Source: Flavobacteriaceae bacterium
GTDB taxonomy: Bacteria; Bacteroidota; Bacteroidia; Flavobacteriales; Weeksellaceae
Direction of reading: 5' to 3'
NCBI GenBank assembly: GCA_004359435.1
Contig: PTET01000002.1
Coordinates: 40,289 to 84,276, forward strand
DNA length: 43,988 nt
Made by a program: the position numbers and the translations under genes
Part shown: piece after piece, positions 26,963 to 35,116 of the stretch
Position numbering within the stretch: position 1 is the stretch's first letter
How the letters are laid out: every line of letters starts with the position of its first letter
Notes under the pieces: model-generated
Database searches by the model: none
Told to the model about the DNA's origin: nothing
The model's input: the letters and a program-made list of their open reading frames with translations, nothing else

Positions 26963-27829
26963 TTAGTTTTGAGAAATTTCCCAAGTGTTTTGGGCGGGTT
27001 CTCCGCCCCAAAGTAGGGTTGCCAAATAGGGGTTGTCTATAAAAGGGTTTCTATTACCCTGCGCGTTTGCTATCACTTGGTTTCTTTGTCTCTCAAAATC
27101 ATCCACAGGATCTTCTGCATTCCATTTTAAAAATAGTTCAGGCATAGGATCTCCATTGGGATTTTCGGCCATGCGGTTTGGGTCGCATCTTTCTCCATAT
27201 CTAAGGTACATGTACATCAGCATTCGGGCTACGTCGCCTTTCCAAATGTCTCCCGGATACCAAGCATTGTTGTCTTTGTAGGCTGCACCTTTTCCATCTG
27301 TAAAGGGTAAATTAGATCTTTTGGCATTTTGTTTTTCGTCACTAGCCCTTAGGTGATGGGCATCAGATCCTGGTCCTTCGGTACCTAAATTAGGGTTTCC
27401 TACACTTTTGGCATACACATGTTCTCTGTTCCAGCCATTGTTGTTGTTTTTAAGGGTTCTGTCTTTGTCTCGAAGCAGGTCTGTAGTTAGGTCTCTATCT
27501 TCATTTGTACTTCCATAAATAAGCCGAACTTGACTTCTGTCTTGTAAATCTAAATCGGCCTTTTTGAGCACTTTCCAAACATCAGGGGTGTAGGAGAGTT
27601 CACGGGTATGGGTTTGGGTGATGAGCCTTGACAAATCTTCTTGTATTTCTTTTGGACTTTTGGAGAAGTCTATGGATTTGTAGTAGGTAGAAGGAGCAGA
27701 GATTGCTACAATACTTTTTTCTTGGGCTGATTTTTTTTCAAATACAATGGTCGAATTGGGTTCGGGCTTTTGGCATCCAAAAAGTAAAAAGACTGTTAAT
27801 AGAGCAGAAACTCGTTTTTTACTTTGCAT
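26963..27829 (-). CDS. Endonuclease I family nuclease, lipoprotein
   Basis: The ATG at 27829 gives a 288-residue protein with a lipoprotein signal (MQSKKRVSALLTVFLLFGC). An upstream ATG at 27934 would add a leader without signal features. The body matches the endonuclease I / NucM family: NREHVYAKSVG with the catalytic His, then GSDAHHLRASDEKQNAKRSN, and a conserved tail DNPYLATLLWG. Such enzymes cut DNA or RNA outside the cytoplasm for nutrient use. It sits 3 bases before the S4-domain gene and is divergent from tilS. Confidence 0.9.
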   Translation of the reverse strand: MQSKKRVSALLTVFLLFGCQKPEPNSTIVFEKKSAQEKSIVAISAPSTYYKSIDFSKSPKEIQEDLSRLITQTHTRELSYTPDVWKVLKKADLDLQDRSQVRLIYGSTNEDRDLTTDLLRDKDRTLKNNNNGWNREHVYAKSVGNPNLGTEGPGSDAHHLRASDEKQNAKRSNLPFTDGKGAAYKDNNAWYPGDIWKGDVARMLMYMYLRYGERCDPNRMAENPNGDPMPELFLKWNAEDPVDDFERQRNQVIANAQGNRNPFIDNPYLATLLWGGEPAQNTWEISQN

Positions 27830-27990
27830 TTTAAGTGCAGAAAAAGAGTGAGTATGGTTTGAGGTCATATTTTGCTTACTAAAATATAGAATAGGTTCTA
27901 TGTCAAAAGAACAAAAAAGAATACAAAGCATCAAATTTAATGCTAATTTTAGGCTTAATTTGTTTAAGATATAACTATCTATCGGTTATC

Positions 27991-29238
27991 ATGATAAAAT
28001 CAAGCCTCGAAAAAGATTTTAAACATCTCAAACACCATAAACTGCTTTTGGCGGTGAGTGGTGGGGTAGACAGCATGGTGCTTTTGCATGCCCTTTATAC
28101 CTTAGGTTTTGATATTTTGGTAGCGCATTGCAACTTCAAATTAAGAGGAGAAGATTCCGATTTAGACCAAAAATTAGTCGAAGAATTTTGTCAAAACAAC
28201 CGTATTCCTTTTGAAAGTAAAAATTTTGAGTTAGATCTTTCTAAGAACATTCAACTGCAAGCCAGAGAACTTCGGTACAAATGGTTTAGAACCTTACTTG
28301 AAAAGCACAATTGCAAGTATATTACAACGGCCCATCATCTAAACGACAAGTTAGAAACTTTCTTTTTTAATCTTTCAAGAGGTACAGGGATAGATGGACT
28401 GGTTTCTTTGCAAACCCTTAAAGGTGATGTATTTCGGCCACTAATGGGTTTTACCAAAGCCCAGATTTTGGAATATGCCAAAGAAAACCAAGTGATTTGG
28501 AGAGAAGACAAAAGCAATCAATCTCAGAAATACAGCCGAAACAAAATAAGACATACCCTTGGGGTATCATTTGAGAATCTCTCAGAAAAGGCGATGGAAA
28601 ATTTTGATAAATCATACATGTATATATCTGAAAATAAAGAATATATAGATTTTAAATTAACTGAAACTTTAAATTTTATTTCCAAGCAAGTAGCCGATGA
28701 AATTAGGATAGATTTACAAAAACTATTGGCTCTAAGCGATTTTGAAATCAGAGGAATTTTTTCAAAATATGGTTTTAGTTCTGCTTTTGAAATTCGAAAA
28801 TTAGCGCTGTCTAAAAATAATGCTACCATGGTTTCTGTTAGCCATAAGCTCATCAAATACAGAGAAGAAATATTGCTTGTTCCAGTTGAAAATTCAGAAG
28901 AAAAAGCCGAAACCATACTTATACAAAACCCATTGGAACTTCAAAAAATTCTTGAAGAATCGGTCTTTGAAGACCTGCTTTTAGATAAACTGGTTTTTCC
29001 TCTTTCAATTGAGAATTATTCATCAGAAGATCAGCTTTTTTTAAAACCAAATCATCAAAGAAAAAAAATATCTAAAATATTAAAAGATAGAAAGTTAAAT
29101 GATCTACATAAACAAAAGGTTAAAATTTTAAAAGATGCTAAAAATCGGGTGATTTTGGTTTTAGGCATTCAGACTTGCGCCAATTTTAGTAAAAAGGCAT
29201 ATTTAAATATTGAGAGAAATTTGGATTTTACAAGCTGA
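27991..29238 (+). CDS. tilS: tRNA(Ile)-lysidine synthase
   Basis: I use the ATG at 27991 (MIKSSLEKDF), because the upstream ATG at 27940 would add 17 residues before the family start. The 415-residue protein has the PP-loop SGGVDSMVLLHAL near residue 24, the conserved AHCNFKLRGEDSD and ATP/tRNA motif TTAHHLNDKLETFFFNLSRG, and a C-terminal tRNA-binding domain (FLKPNHQRKKISKILKDRKL). It converts C34 of tRNA-Ile to lysidine so that AUA is read as isoleucine, and it is essential in most bacteria. It looks intact. Confidence 0.95.
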   Translation: MIKSSLEKDFKHLKHHKLLLAVSGGVDSMVLLHALYTLGFDILVAHCNFKLRGEDSDLDQKLVEEFCQNNRIPFESKNFELDLSKNIQLQARELRYKWFRTLLEKHNCKYITTAHHLNDKLETFFFNLSRGTGIDGLVSLQTLKGDVFRPLMGFTKAQILEYAKENQVIWREDKSNQSQKYSRNKIRHTLGVSFENLSEKAMENFDKSYMYISENKEYIDFKLTETLNFISKQVADEIRIDLQKLLALSDFEIRGIFSKYGFSSAFEIRKLALSKNNATMVSVSHKLIKYREEILLVPVENSEEKAETILIQNPLELQKILEESVFEDLLLDKLVFPLSIENYSSEDQLFLKPNHQRKKISKILKDRKLNDLHKQKVKILKDAKNRVILVLGIQTCANFSKKAYLNIERNLDFTS

Positions 29239-29274
29239 AAAAATGTACTAACTTGTGTACCATAATTATTCTAC

Positions 29275-29724
29275 ATGAAAAAAATACTCATTTTAAGTTT
29301 CTTAAGCCTTTTGGGGCTTTCTTTTTTATCGTTTAGTCCTTCTAATTCTAGCATCACAGAAAAGACCACTGCTACTATAGATTTCAAAGTTTTGACTTTA
29401 GAAAAAGCACTTGTACTTTCCAAAAAAGAAAACAAGCCACTTTTTGTCTATGTGCATGCCTCTTGGTGTGCTCCTTGTGTACGGCTAAAATCTACCACCT
29501 TTGCCGATGAAAAAGTCATTGAATATTTTAATCAAAATTTTATCAATGTTTCTTTTGATGTAGACAAACCCATTAGCAAAACCATGGTGCAGAAATACAA
29601 GGTAAGAAGTGTTCCTTCGCTTTATGTTTTCAGTCCTGCTGCAAAAACCTTGGCTAATTCAGAGGGGTATTTAAATGCAACGCAGATACTTCAATGGGCC
29701 AAAAGTGGGCTAAATAAGAAGTAA
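29275..29724 (+). CDS. Periplasmic thioredoxin-like protein
   Basis: The 149-residue protein has an N-terminal signal or anchor (MKKILILSFLSLLGLSFLSF) and a thioredoxin fold with the active site WCAPC (C65, C68) and cis-proline in VRSVPSLYVF. This suggests disulfide exchange in the periplasm. The next gene, 42 bases on, is dsbD, which supplies electrons to such proteins, so a functional pair is likely (inference from context). Confidence 0.9.
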   Translation: MKKILILSFLSLLGLSFLSFSPSNSSITEKTTATIDFKVLTLEKALVLSKKENKPLFVYVHASWCAPCVRLKSTTFADEKVIEYFNQNFINVSFDVDKPISKTMVQKYKVRSVPSLYVFSPAAKTLANSEGYLNATQILQWAKSGLNKK

Positions 29725-29766
29725 TTTCTTGAAAAGGATTAAATTTATACTAAACATCAAACCCCA

Positions 29767-31626
29767 ATGTCTTTAACCACTAAAATTTCCATTTATAAAC
29801 TTTGTTTGGCCTTTTTTTTCTGGCCGTTGCTTACTTTTTCTCAAATTCAAGATCCAGTAAAGTGGACTGGAAAAATTGAGAATCAAAAAGAAGGTCAAAT
29901 TACAGCTGTTTTAGAGGCTAAAATCGAAAAAGGGTGGCACTTGTATTCGAAAGATTTAAAAGAGGGCGGAATACCCACGCTAATTACTTTTAAGGCTAAT
30001 TCTGACTATAAAGTATTGGGTGAGTTAAAAGAAATTGGGAACAAAGAAGATGTTTTTAGTGAGGCATTTGGGGTAAATGTCCAGTATTTTAGTGATGAAG
30101 TAAAGTATACCCAAGATTTCACCAAAGTTCCTTCGTCCAAAAATCCACTAATTGCAACGGTAGAATATCAAGTGTGCGACGACCAAGTTTGTTTGGCGCC
30201 AACCAGTCAGGAAATTGTCTTGGGCGAAACAACAGCGGTAAAAGCAGATTTAAAAGCGATACCCTATCCCAAACTGGAAGGTTTAGATTTAAACAATCCA
30301 CTAAACAAAGACTGTGTAAATGCACAGAATACGGAGGGGAAATCGAATCTAAATCTTGTTTGGTTAGGCTTTTTGGGTGGAATGTTGGCGCTTTTAACCC
30401 CATGCGTTTTCCCGATGATACCCCTTACCATTTCTTATTTTTCTAAACAACAGAAAAAAGGGTTGGCTGTTTTGTATGGGATTAGTATATTTTTGATTTT
30501 CAGTTTACTGAGTTTACCTTTTCATGTTCTTGAGGGAATCTCTAGCAATGTTTTAAACCAGCTTTCAACCTCTGTGGGACTGAATTTGCTGTTTTTTGTT
30601 CTTTTTGTGGTTTTTGCCTTTTCACTTTTTGGTTTTTTTGAGATCCAACTACCTTCTTGGCTAGCGAATTCTTCAGAAAAAGCATCGAGCCAAAAAGGAT
30701 ATTTAGGTATCTTTTTTATGGCCTTTACCCTTGTAATTGTTTCGTTTTCTTGCACGGGTCCCATTTTAGGTACTCTTTTGGCAGGAGCCATCAATCAGTC
30801 TGGAGGTGCCTGGCAACTCACTTCTGCCATGGCGGGTTTTGGTTTTGCTTGGGCGCTTGTTTTTGGCCTTTTGGCTGTTTTTCCGGGGCTTTTACAAAAG
30901 CTTCCTAAATCTGGTTCTTGGCTAGCGGATTTCAAAGTCTTTTTAGGATTTGCAGAGCTGGCTTTGGCTTTAAAATTTCTGTCCAAAGCAGATTTGGTTT
31001 CTAAAACTTTTCTTTTCAAAAGAGAGATTTTTATATTCATTTGGATGCTTCTTGGACTGTTGTTTTTCTTGTTCTTGATTAGAAAAATTACTTTTCCAAT
31101 CACCGATAAAATAGGTAAAATTAGTGGGTTAAGACGCGTTTTGGCTGCTTGTAGCTTGGCTTTTGTTGTTTATTTGGGCTATGGAATCAAAAATCCATCT
31201 AGCCTTTCGGTTTTGAGTGGAATTTTACCTCCAATCAACGTTACTCTATTTGAAAAACAAAAAACCACCTGTCCTTTAGGCATAGACTGCAAGGATGATT
31301 ATAAGCAAGCTTTAACCAAAGCCAACAATGTTCAAAAACCCATTCTGATTGATTTTACAGGTTATGGCTGCGAAAACTGCAGAAGAATGGAAGAAAACGT
31401 TTGGACAGATCCAAAAGTATTAGATATTTTAAACCAAAAGGTTGTTTTAACTTCTTTGTATGTAGACGATAAATCAAACCTAAAGAAAGAAGAACAATCC
31501 ACCTATTTGCTATCAAATGGCCAAAGCAAAAGCCTAAAAACAGTGGGGGATAAGTGGTCGGTTTTTCAGAGTGAAAACTTTATCAATAATTCTCAGCCCC
31601 ATTATAAGATTTCCTTTTTTTTCTAG
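29767..31626 (+). CDS. dsbD: Thiol:disulfide interchange protein DsbD, 3' end disrupted
   Basis: DsbD moves electrons from cytoplasmic thioredoxin to periplasmic thiols. A signal peptide ending near FSQ, an N-terminal domain with Cys in DDQVCLAPTSQ, and a membrane core with PCVFPMIPLTISYF and SFSCTGPILGTLL are followed by a C-terminal thioredoxin domain (GYGCENCRRM, C535 and C538). The frame reaches the cis-proline region NNSQPHY, then reads KISFFF and stops. In another frame the normal end FLECGLKAFEASVR follows at once (stop at 31662-31664). About 20-25 residues that normally lie between are missing. A single T restored in the T8 run at about 31614-31622 would only fix the frame. The upstream neighbour encodes a thioredoxin. 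Confidence 0.88.
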   Translation: MSLTTKISIYKLCLAFFFWPLLTFSQIQDPVKWTGKIENQKEGQITAVLEAKIEKGWHLYSKDLKEGGIPTLITFKANSDYKVLGELKEIGNKEDVFSEAFGVNVQYFSDEVKYTQDFTKVPSSKNPLIATVEYQVCDDQVCLAPTSQEIVLGETTAVKADLKAIPYPKLEGLDLNNPLNKDCVNAQNTEGKSNLNLVWLGFLGGMLALLTPCVFPMIPLTISYFSKQQKKGLAVLYGISIFLIFSLLSLPFHVLEGISSNVLNQLSTSVGLNLLFFVLFVVFAFSLFGFFEIQLPSWLANSSEKASSQKGYLGIFFMAFTLVIVSFSCTGPILGTLLAGAINQSGGAWQLTSAMAGFGFAWALVFGLLAVFPGLLQKLPKSGSWLADFKVFLGFAELALALKFLSKADLVSKTFLFKREIFIFIWMLLGLLFFLFLIRKITFPITDKIGKISGLRRVLAACSLAFVVYLGYGIKNPSSLSVLSGILPPINVTLFEKQKTTCPLGIDCKDDYKQALTKANNVQKPILIDFTGYGCENCRRMEENVWTDPKVLDILNQKVVLTSLYVDDKSNLKKEEQSTYLLSNGQSKSLKTVGDKWSVFQSENFINNSQPHYKISFFF

Positions 31627-31680
31627 AATGTGGTCTGAAGGCTTTTGAAGCTTCGGTTAGATAAAATCAAACCCCTGGTG

Positions 31681-32319
31681 ATGCATTGTTCAGAAGTTGA
31701 TCGGTTTATTGAAGAAAGTCCTTGGAGAGAAGCGTTCTTGCTTTTGCAAAAAACTTTGCTTGATTTCCCGCTTGTTGAAGCCTTAAAGTGGAAGCAACCT
31801 TGTTACACCTACAAAGGCAAAAACTTGTTTATTTTGGCTGGATTCAAAGAGTATTTCGCCCTTAGTATCTTCAATGGTGTTCTATTGGAGAAAGATTATC
31901 CAAGCCTTGTAAAACCTGGTGAAAACAGCCAAACGGCTCGATATTTTCGCTTTGATAATCTCAAAGAGTTAGAGGAGAATATATCCCTTGTTCAAAGTTG
32001 TGTTTTCGATGCGATAGAAAAAGAGAAATTAGGCATTAAACCCGAAAAAGCAGAAGTTCCCAAACTTGAGGACTATCTTTTTTTGGCTGAGGAAATCTCC
32101 AAAGACAAAGCTTTAGAAAAGGCATTTTTGTCTTTGACAAAGGGTAGACAAAGAGCCTATTTGATGTTTTTTGATGCGCCCCAAAAAGACCAAACCAAAA
32201 CCGATAGAATCCAAAAATACAAGCAAAGAATCCTTGATGGTTTTGGCATGCACGACTGCGTGTGTGGGGCAAGTAAAAAAATGCCTGGCTGCGATGGATC
32301 GCACAAATTTTTGAAATAA
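31681..32319 (+). CDS. YdeI/DUF1801-like protein with C-terminal CDGSH-type motif
   Basis: I prefer the ATG at 31681. A TTG at 31645 would overlap the true end of dsbD. The 212-residue protein has a DUF1801-like N-terminal domain (LVEALKWKQPCYTYKGKNLF, GFKEYFALSIFNGVLL) and a YdeI/OmdA-like helical second half (LTKGRQRAYLMFF). The tail reads CVCGASKKMPGCDGSHKFLK. This fits the CDGSH signature CxCxx(S/T)xxxPxCDG(S/A/T)H exactly, which in mitoNEET-type proteins binds a [2Fe-2S] cluster through three Cys and one His. I recall such tails in flavobacterial YdeI proteins. The role is unknown. It converges on the carbonic anhydrase gene. Confidence 0.82.
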   Translation: MHCSEVDRFIEESPWREAFLLLQKTLLDFPLVEALKWKQPCYTYKGKNLFILAGFKEYFALSIFNGVLLEKDYPSLVKPGENSQTARYFRFDNLKELEENISLVQSCVFDAIEKEKLGIKPEKAEVPKLEDYLFLAEEISKDKALEKAFLSLTKGRQRAYLMFFDAPQKDQTKTDRIQKYKQRILDGFGMHDCVCGASKKMPGCDGSHKFLK

Positions 32320-32320
32320 A

Positions 32321-32353
32321 AAAAGACCATTTTTTTAGTAAAAATGGTCTTTT
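32321..32353. terminator. Bidirectional terminator
   Basis: AAAAGACCATTTTT and AAAAATGGTCTTTT form a perfect 14-bp stem around a 5-base loop, with T-runs on both strands. It lies between the convergent YdeI-like and carbonic anhydrase genes. Confidence 0.85.
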
Positions 32354-32373
32354 AGAAAATTTAGTATGTTCTA

Positions 32374-32880
32374 TTAAGATTCATAAAAATCAACTCTTCC
32401 GTTGTGAACATCGTAAAGTGCACCCACAATCTTAATTTCGCCTTTGTCTTCCATTTCTTTAAGAATTGGACTTTCGATTCGAATTTTATCGATGGCCAAA
32501 CTCACGTTGTTTTTGGCTACTTCATCTACAAATTGATCGTTCTTTGAAGTTCTATTTGCAGGTTCTTCTGGCAGCTTTACAGAAGCAACCGCAGGTTTAA
32601 TTTTTTCTAAAAGGTGGGTTAAATTACCCATTTTGGCATCGTCACAAGCGCCTTTTATCGCTCCACAGCTTGTGTGTCCAAGCACAACGATAAGCTTAGA
32701 ACCGGCAATTTTACAAGCAAATTCCATGCTTCCTAGTATGTCTTGGTTTACAAAATTCCCTGCAATTCGAATCGAAAAGATATCTCCCAATCCTTGGTCG
32801 AAAACCAGTTCTGCTGAAACTCTAGAATCTATGCAGCTTAGTATAGTAGCAAAGGGAAATTGCCCGTCACGGGTACTCAA
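32374..32880 (-). CDS. can: Beta-carbonic anhydrase, N-terminus missing
   Basis: The frame holds the zinc and catalytic residues of beta-carbonic anhydrase: CIDSR (Cys16, Asp18, Arg20 counted from the TTG at 32880), LGHTSCGA with His and Cys, and the C-terminal VGALYDVHNGRV. Intact members have about 50 more N-terminal residues with a helix that packs against the partner subunit. Here the reading begins abruptly at STRDGQFPF, using a TTG that overlaps the truncated end of the SulP gene by 14 bases. Both genes seem cut at one point. In many bacteria a SulP-type bicarbonate transporter is paired with carbonic anhydrase, so the pair itself makes sense. Confidence 0.85.
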   Translation of the reverse strand: MSTRDGQFPFATILSCIDSRVSAELVFDQGLGDIFSIRIAGNFVNQDILGSMEFACKIAGSKLIVVLGHTSCGAIKGACDDAKMGNLTHLLEKIKPAVASVKLPEEPANRTSKNDQFVDEVAKNNVSLAIDKIRIESPILKEMEDKGEIKIVGALYDVHNGRVDFYES

Positions 32881-34267
32881 TTTGATCTAATTCATTTAGA
32901 ATGGCGCCCTTGTTGAAGAAAGTTACTTCTTCTGCCAGTTGAATGGTTATTTGGTTAGATCTCGCTTCTCTTGTGAAAAAATGAGAGTTTTGGTAGCTTT
33001 TGTAAAGAATAACAAAAACAGAAACTGCAAGTCCCATAAAAATCCCATAAAGCAAGTTGATAAATACAATTCCAAGAATGGTTACAATAAAGGGAACAAA
33101 TTGCTGCCAAGAAATGTCGTACATCTTTTTAAATAGCGCTGGGTTGGCCAGTTTGTAGCCGATGACAAGTAAAATGGCAGCCAGAACAGAAAGTGGAATC
33201 AGGTTTAGAATACTGGGAAGGGTAACCACTGAAATTAAAAGTAGAAAGCCATGTACAATGCTGGAAAGCTTTGACTTTGCTCCCGATTGTATATTGGCCG
33301 AACTTCTCACAATTACCTGGGTTAGGGGTAAACCTCCGATGAGCCCAGAAACAACATTTCCTGCTCCTTGGGCGATGAGCTCTCGGTTGGTTGGGGTGAT
33401 GTTTTTTTCAGGATCTAATTTGTCGGTTGCTTCAACAGAAAGTAAGGTTTCAAGGCTGGCAACAAGAGCGAGCGTAAAAGCCGTTATCCAAATTTCAGGA
33501 TTTTGGATGGCAGAAAAATTAGGAAAAGAAAATTGCCCCAAAAAGTCTGAAGCGTTTTGTGGGATGGGTACTTCAACCAAAAGTTTGGGGTCAATCGCTA
33601 GGGATGTACCTTTTGTGAATACATTGTATAAAATCCCTACAACCACCGCAACCAGTGGGCCTTGAATCAGTTGGAAGATTTTTCCTTTTTTAGAGAGAAC
33701 TTTATCCCAAAGCAGCAAAATAATAAGGGCAATAAATCCAACCAAAGTTGTCCCTAGATGGATGTGATCTGAAATATGAAAAATACTGCTGAAAGTATTT
33801 TCGCCGTTGGCTTGCAAAAAAGCATCATCTCCTTCTGGGTCAGAAGAATATCCAAAAAAGTGAGGGATTTGTTTGAGGATAATTAAAATCCCAATTCCAG
33901 TTAGCATTCCTTTGATGACCGAAGAAGGGAAATAATACCCAATGACTCCTGCTTTAAGTAGTCCAAAGACAATTTGCAGAACCCCAGCAATTACAACTGC
34001 CACCAAAAAGTTTTGGTAACCACCTAAGGTTCCAATGGCCGTTAGCACGATAGCGGCAAGACCAGCTGCAGGACCAGAAACCCCAAGGTTCGAGCCACTG
34101 ATGGCACCCACTACAATTCCACCTACAATTCCAGCGATGATCCCTGCAAATAGAGGCGCTCCACTGGCAAGAGCAATCCCTAAACATAAGGGTAAAGCCA
34201 CAAAGAATACTACTATTGATGCTGGTAAATCTTGGTTTACTGAGCTTAATATCGATTTTGCTTTCAT
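32867..34267 (-). CDS. SulP family anion (probable bicarbonate) transporter, C-terminus missing
   Basis: The 466-residue protein has the SulP membrane core of about twelve to fourteen helices, starting PASIVVFFVALPLCLGIALA, with SGPAAGLAAIV and an EATDKLDPEKN loop. It enters the C-terminal STAS domain (ITIQLAEEVTFFNKGAIL) but ends shortly after, at LDQIEYP. STAS domains normally run for about 50-80 further residues. The next gene lacks its own start, so one deletion near 32875 probably removed both ends. Pairing with carbonic anhydrase favours bicarbonate over sulfate as substrate (inference). The divergent neighbour is a TetR-like regulator, with twin palindromes in between. Confidence 0.88.
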   Translation of the reverse strand: MKAKSILSSVNQDLPASIVVFFVALPLCLGIALASGAPLFAGIIAGIVGGIVVGAISGSNLGVSGPAAGLAAIVLTAIGTLGGYQNFLVAVVIAGVLQIVFGLLKAGVIGYYFPSSVIKGMLTGIGILIILKQIPHFFGYSSDPEGDDAFLQANGENTFSSIFHISDHIHLGTTLVGFIALIILLLWDKVLSKKGKIFQLIQGPLVAVVVGILYNVFTKGTSLAIDPKLLVEVPIPQNASDFLGQFSFPNFSAIQNPEIWITAFTLALVASLETLLSVEATDKLDPEKNITPTNRELIAQGAGNVVSGLIGGLPLTQVIVRSSANIQSGAKSKLSSIVHGFLLLISVVTLPSILNLIPLSVLAAILLVIGYKLANPALFKKMYDISWQQFVPFIVTILGIVFINLLYGIFMGLAVSVFVILYKSYQNSHFFTREARSNQITIQLAEEVTFFNKGAILNELDQIEYP

Positions 34268-34312
34268 ATTTTTTTTCGTTTATATCTTTCGAAGATAATA
34301 TATAAACAAACA

Positions 34313-34354
34313 AATAATAGTGTTGCTATCATAAAAAATAGCAATACTATTATT
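34313..34354. promoter_or_regulatory. Twin palindromic operators between SulP and TetR genes
   Basis: Two sites of form ATAGnnnnnCTAT lie at 34317-34329 and 34338-34350, with centres 21 bp apart (two helix turns). Together they form a 17-bp inverted repeat (AATAATAGTGTTGCTAT against ATAGCAATACTATTATT) with one mismatch and an 8-bp spacer. The position between divergent genes, one of them a TetR-like regulator, suggests autoregulation and control of the transporter. Confidence 0.6.
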
Positions 34355-34402
34355 ATGATTTTAAATGTCTCTAAAATAGTGGAGTTTAATTGAAAAATTT
34401 TC

Positions 34403-34410
34403 TAATTTTG
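34403..34410 (+). promoter_or_regulatory. Candidate -7 box for the TetR-like gene
   Basis: TAATTTTG fits TAnnTTTG but ends one base before the ATG at 34412. If it is used, transcription would begin past that codon, and translation would start at the ATG at 34427 instead. Confidence 0.35.
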
Positions 34411-34411
34411 C

Positions 34412-35098
34412 ATGAAGCATAATTTGATGAGAATTGAAGTAAAAATTTCTTTGAATCCTGGTTTGTACCTTAAGAATCCTCAAGAATCAGATTTAGGAAG
34501 AAGCATTATTGAGCATAGTATTTTGATGATTGATTCAATTGGATTTGAAGCTTTTACCTTTAAAAAGCTAGCACTAAAAATAGGATCTACCGAGGCTTCC
34601 ATTTACAGATATTTCAAAAACAAACATTTGCTTTTGGTTTATCTGGTTTCTTGGTATTGGGAATGGGTAAATTATCAGATAAAAATCAATCTGTTGCATC
34701 TTACCGATCCGACCGAAAAACTAAAAGCCGTAATTAAATCTTTTATTTTTGCTGCCAAAGAGAATCCTTCTGTGTGGTATGTAAATGAAAGTATTCTTCA
34801 CGACTTGGTGGTAGCAGAGGGAATGAAGGCCTACCACACCAAAAAAGTAGACAATGAAAATTCAAAAGGTTTTTTCGATCATTATGTAAGACTCATCCAA
34901 AGGGTTTCAGAAATAATTTTGGAGGTGAATCCGAGATTTGCATACCCCAAAACCATGGCTACTCAGCTGTTTGAAATGAGTACTAACCATATCTATTTTT
35001 CTAAACATCTACCCGAAATCACCGATTCTTCGTTGGAAGATTTAGATCAAGAGCTAGAAAAAATGCTACTTGATTTTAGCCAGATGTTAAACAGATAG
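34412..35098 (+). CDS. TetR/AcrR family transcriptional regulator
   Basis: The 228-residue protein has a TetR-type N-terminal helix-turn-helix (about residues 28-75: IIEHSILMIDSIGFEAFTFK, KLALKIGSTEASIYRYFKNK) and a helical ligand domain with many aromatic residues. The ATG at 34412 was kept, but the ATG at 34427 (MRIEVKI) is a serious alternative. It is divergent from the SulP/carbonic anhydrase pair, with twin palindromes in the shared 144 bases. It most likely represses itself and perhaps the transporter. The signal is unknown. Confidence 0.85.
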   Translation: MKHNLMRIEVKISLNPGLYLKNPQESDLGRSIIEHSILMIDSIGFEAFTFKKLALKIGSTEASIYRYFKNKHLLLVYLVSWYWEWVNYQIKINLLHLTDPTEKLKAVIKSFIFAAKENPSVWYVNESILHDLVVAEGMKAYHTKKVDNENSKGFFDHYVRLIQRVSEIILEVNPRFAYPKTMATQLFEMSTNHIYFSKHLPEITDSSLEDLDQELEKMLLDFSQMLNR

Positions 35099-35116
35099 AA
35101 TTTTACCGGTTTAGAT

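Noticed and set aside
31613-31624. Plain homopolymer error as the whole cause of the dsbD break
   Set aside because: Adding one T restores the C-terminal frame but leaves the domain about 20-25 residues short, so a deletion is still needed.
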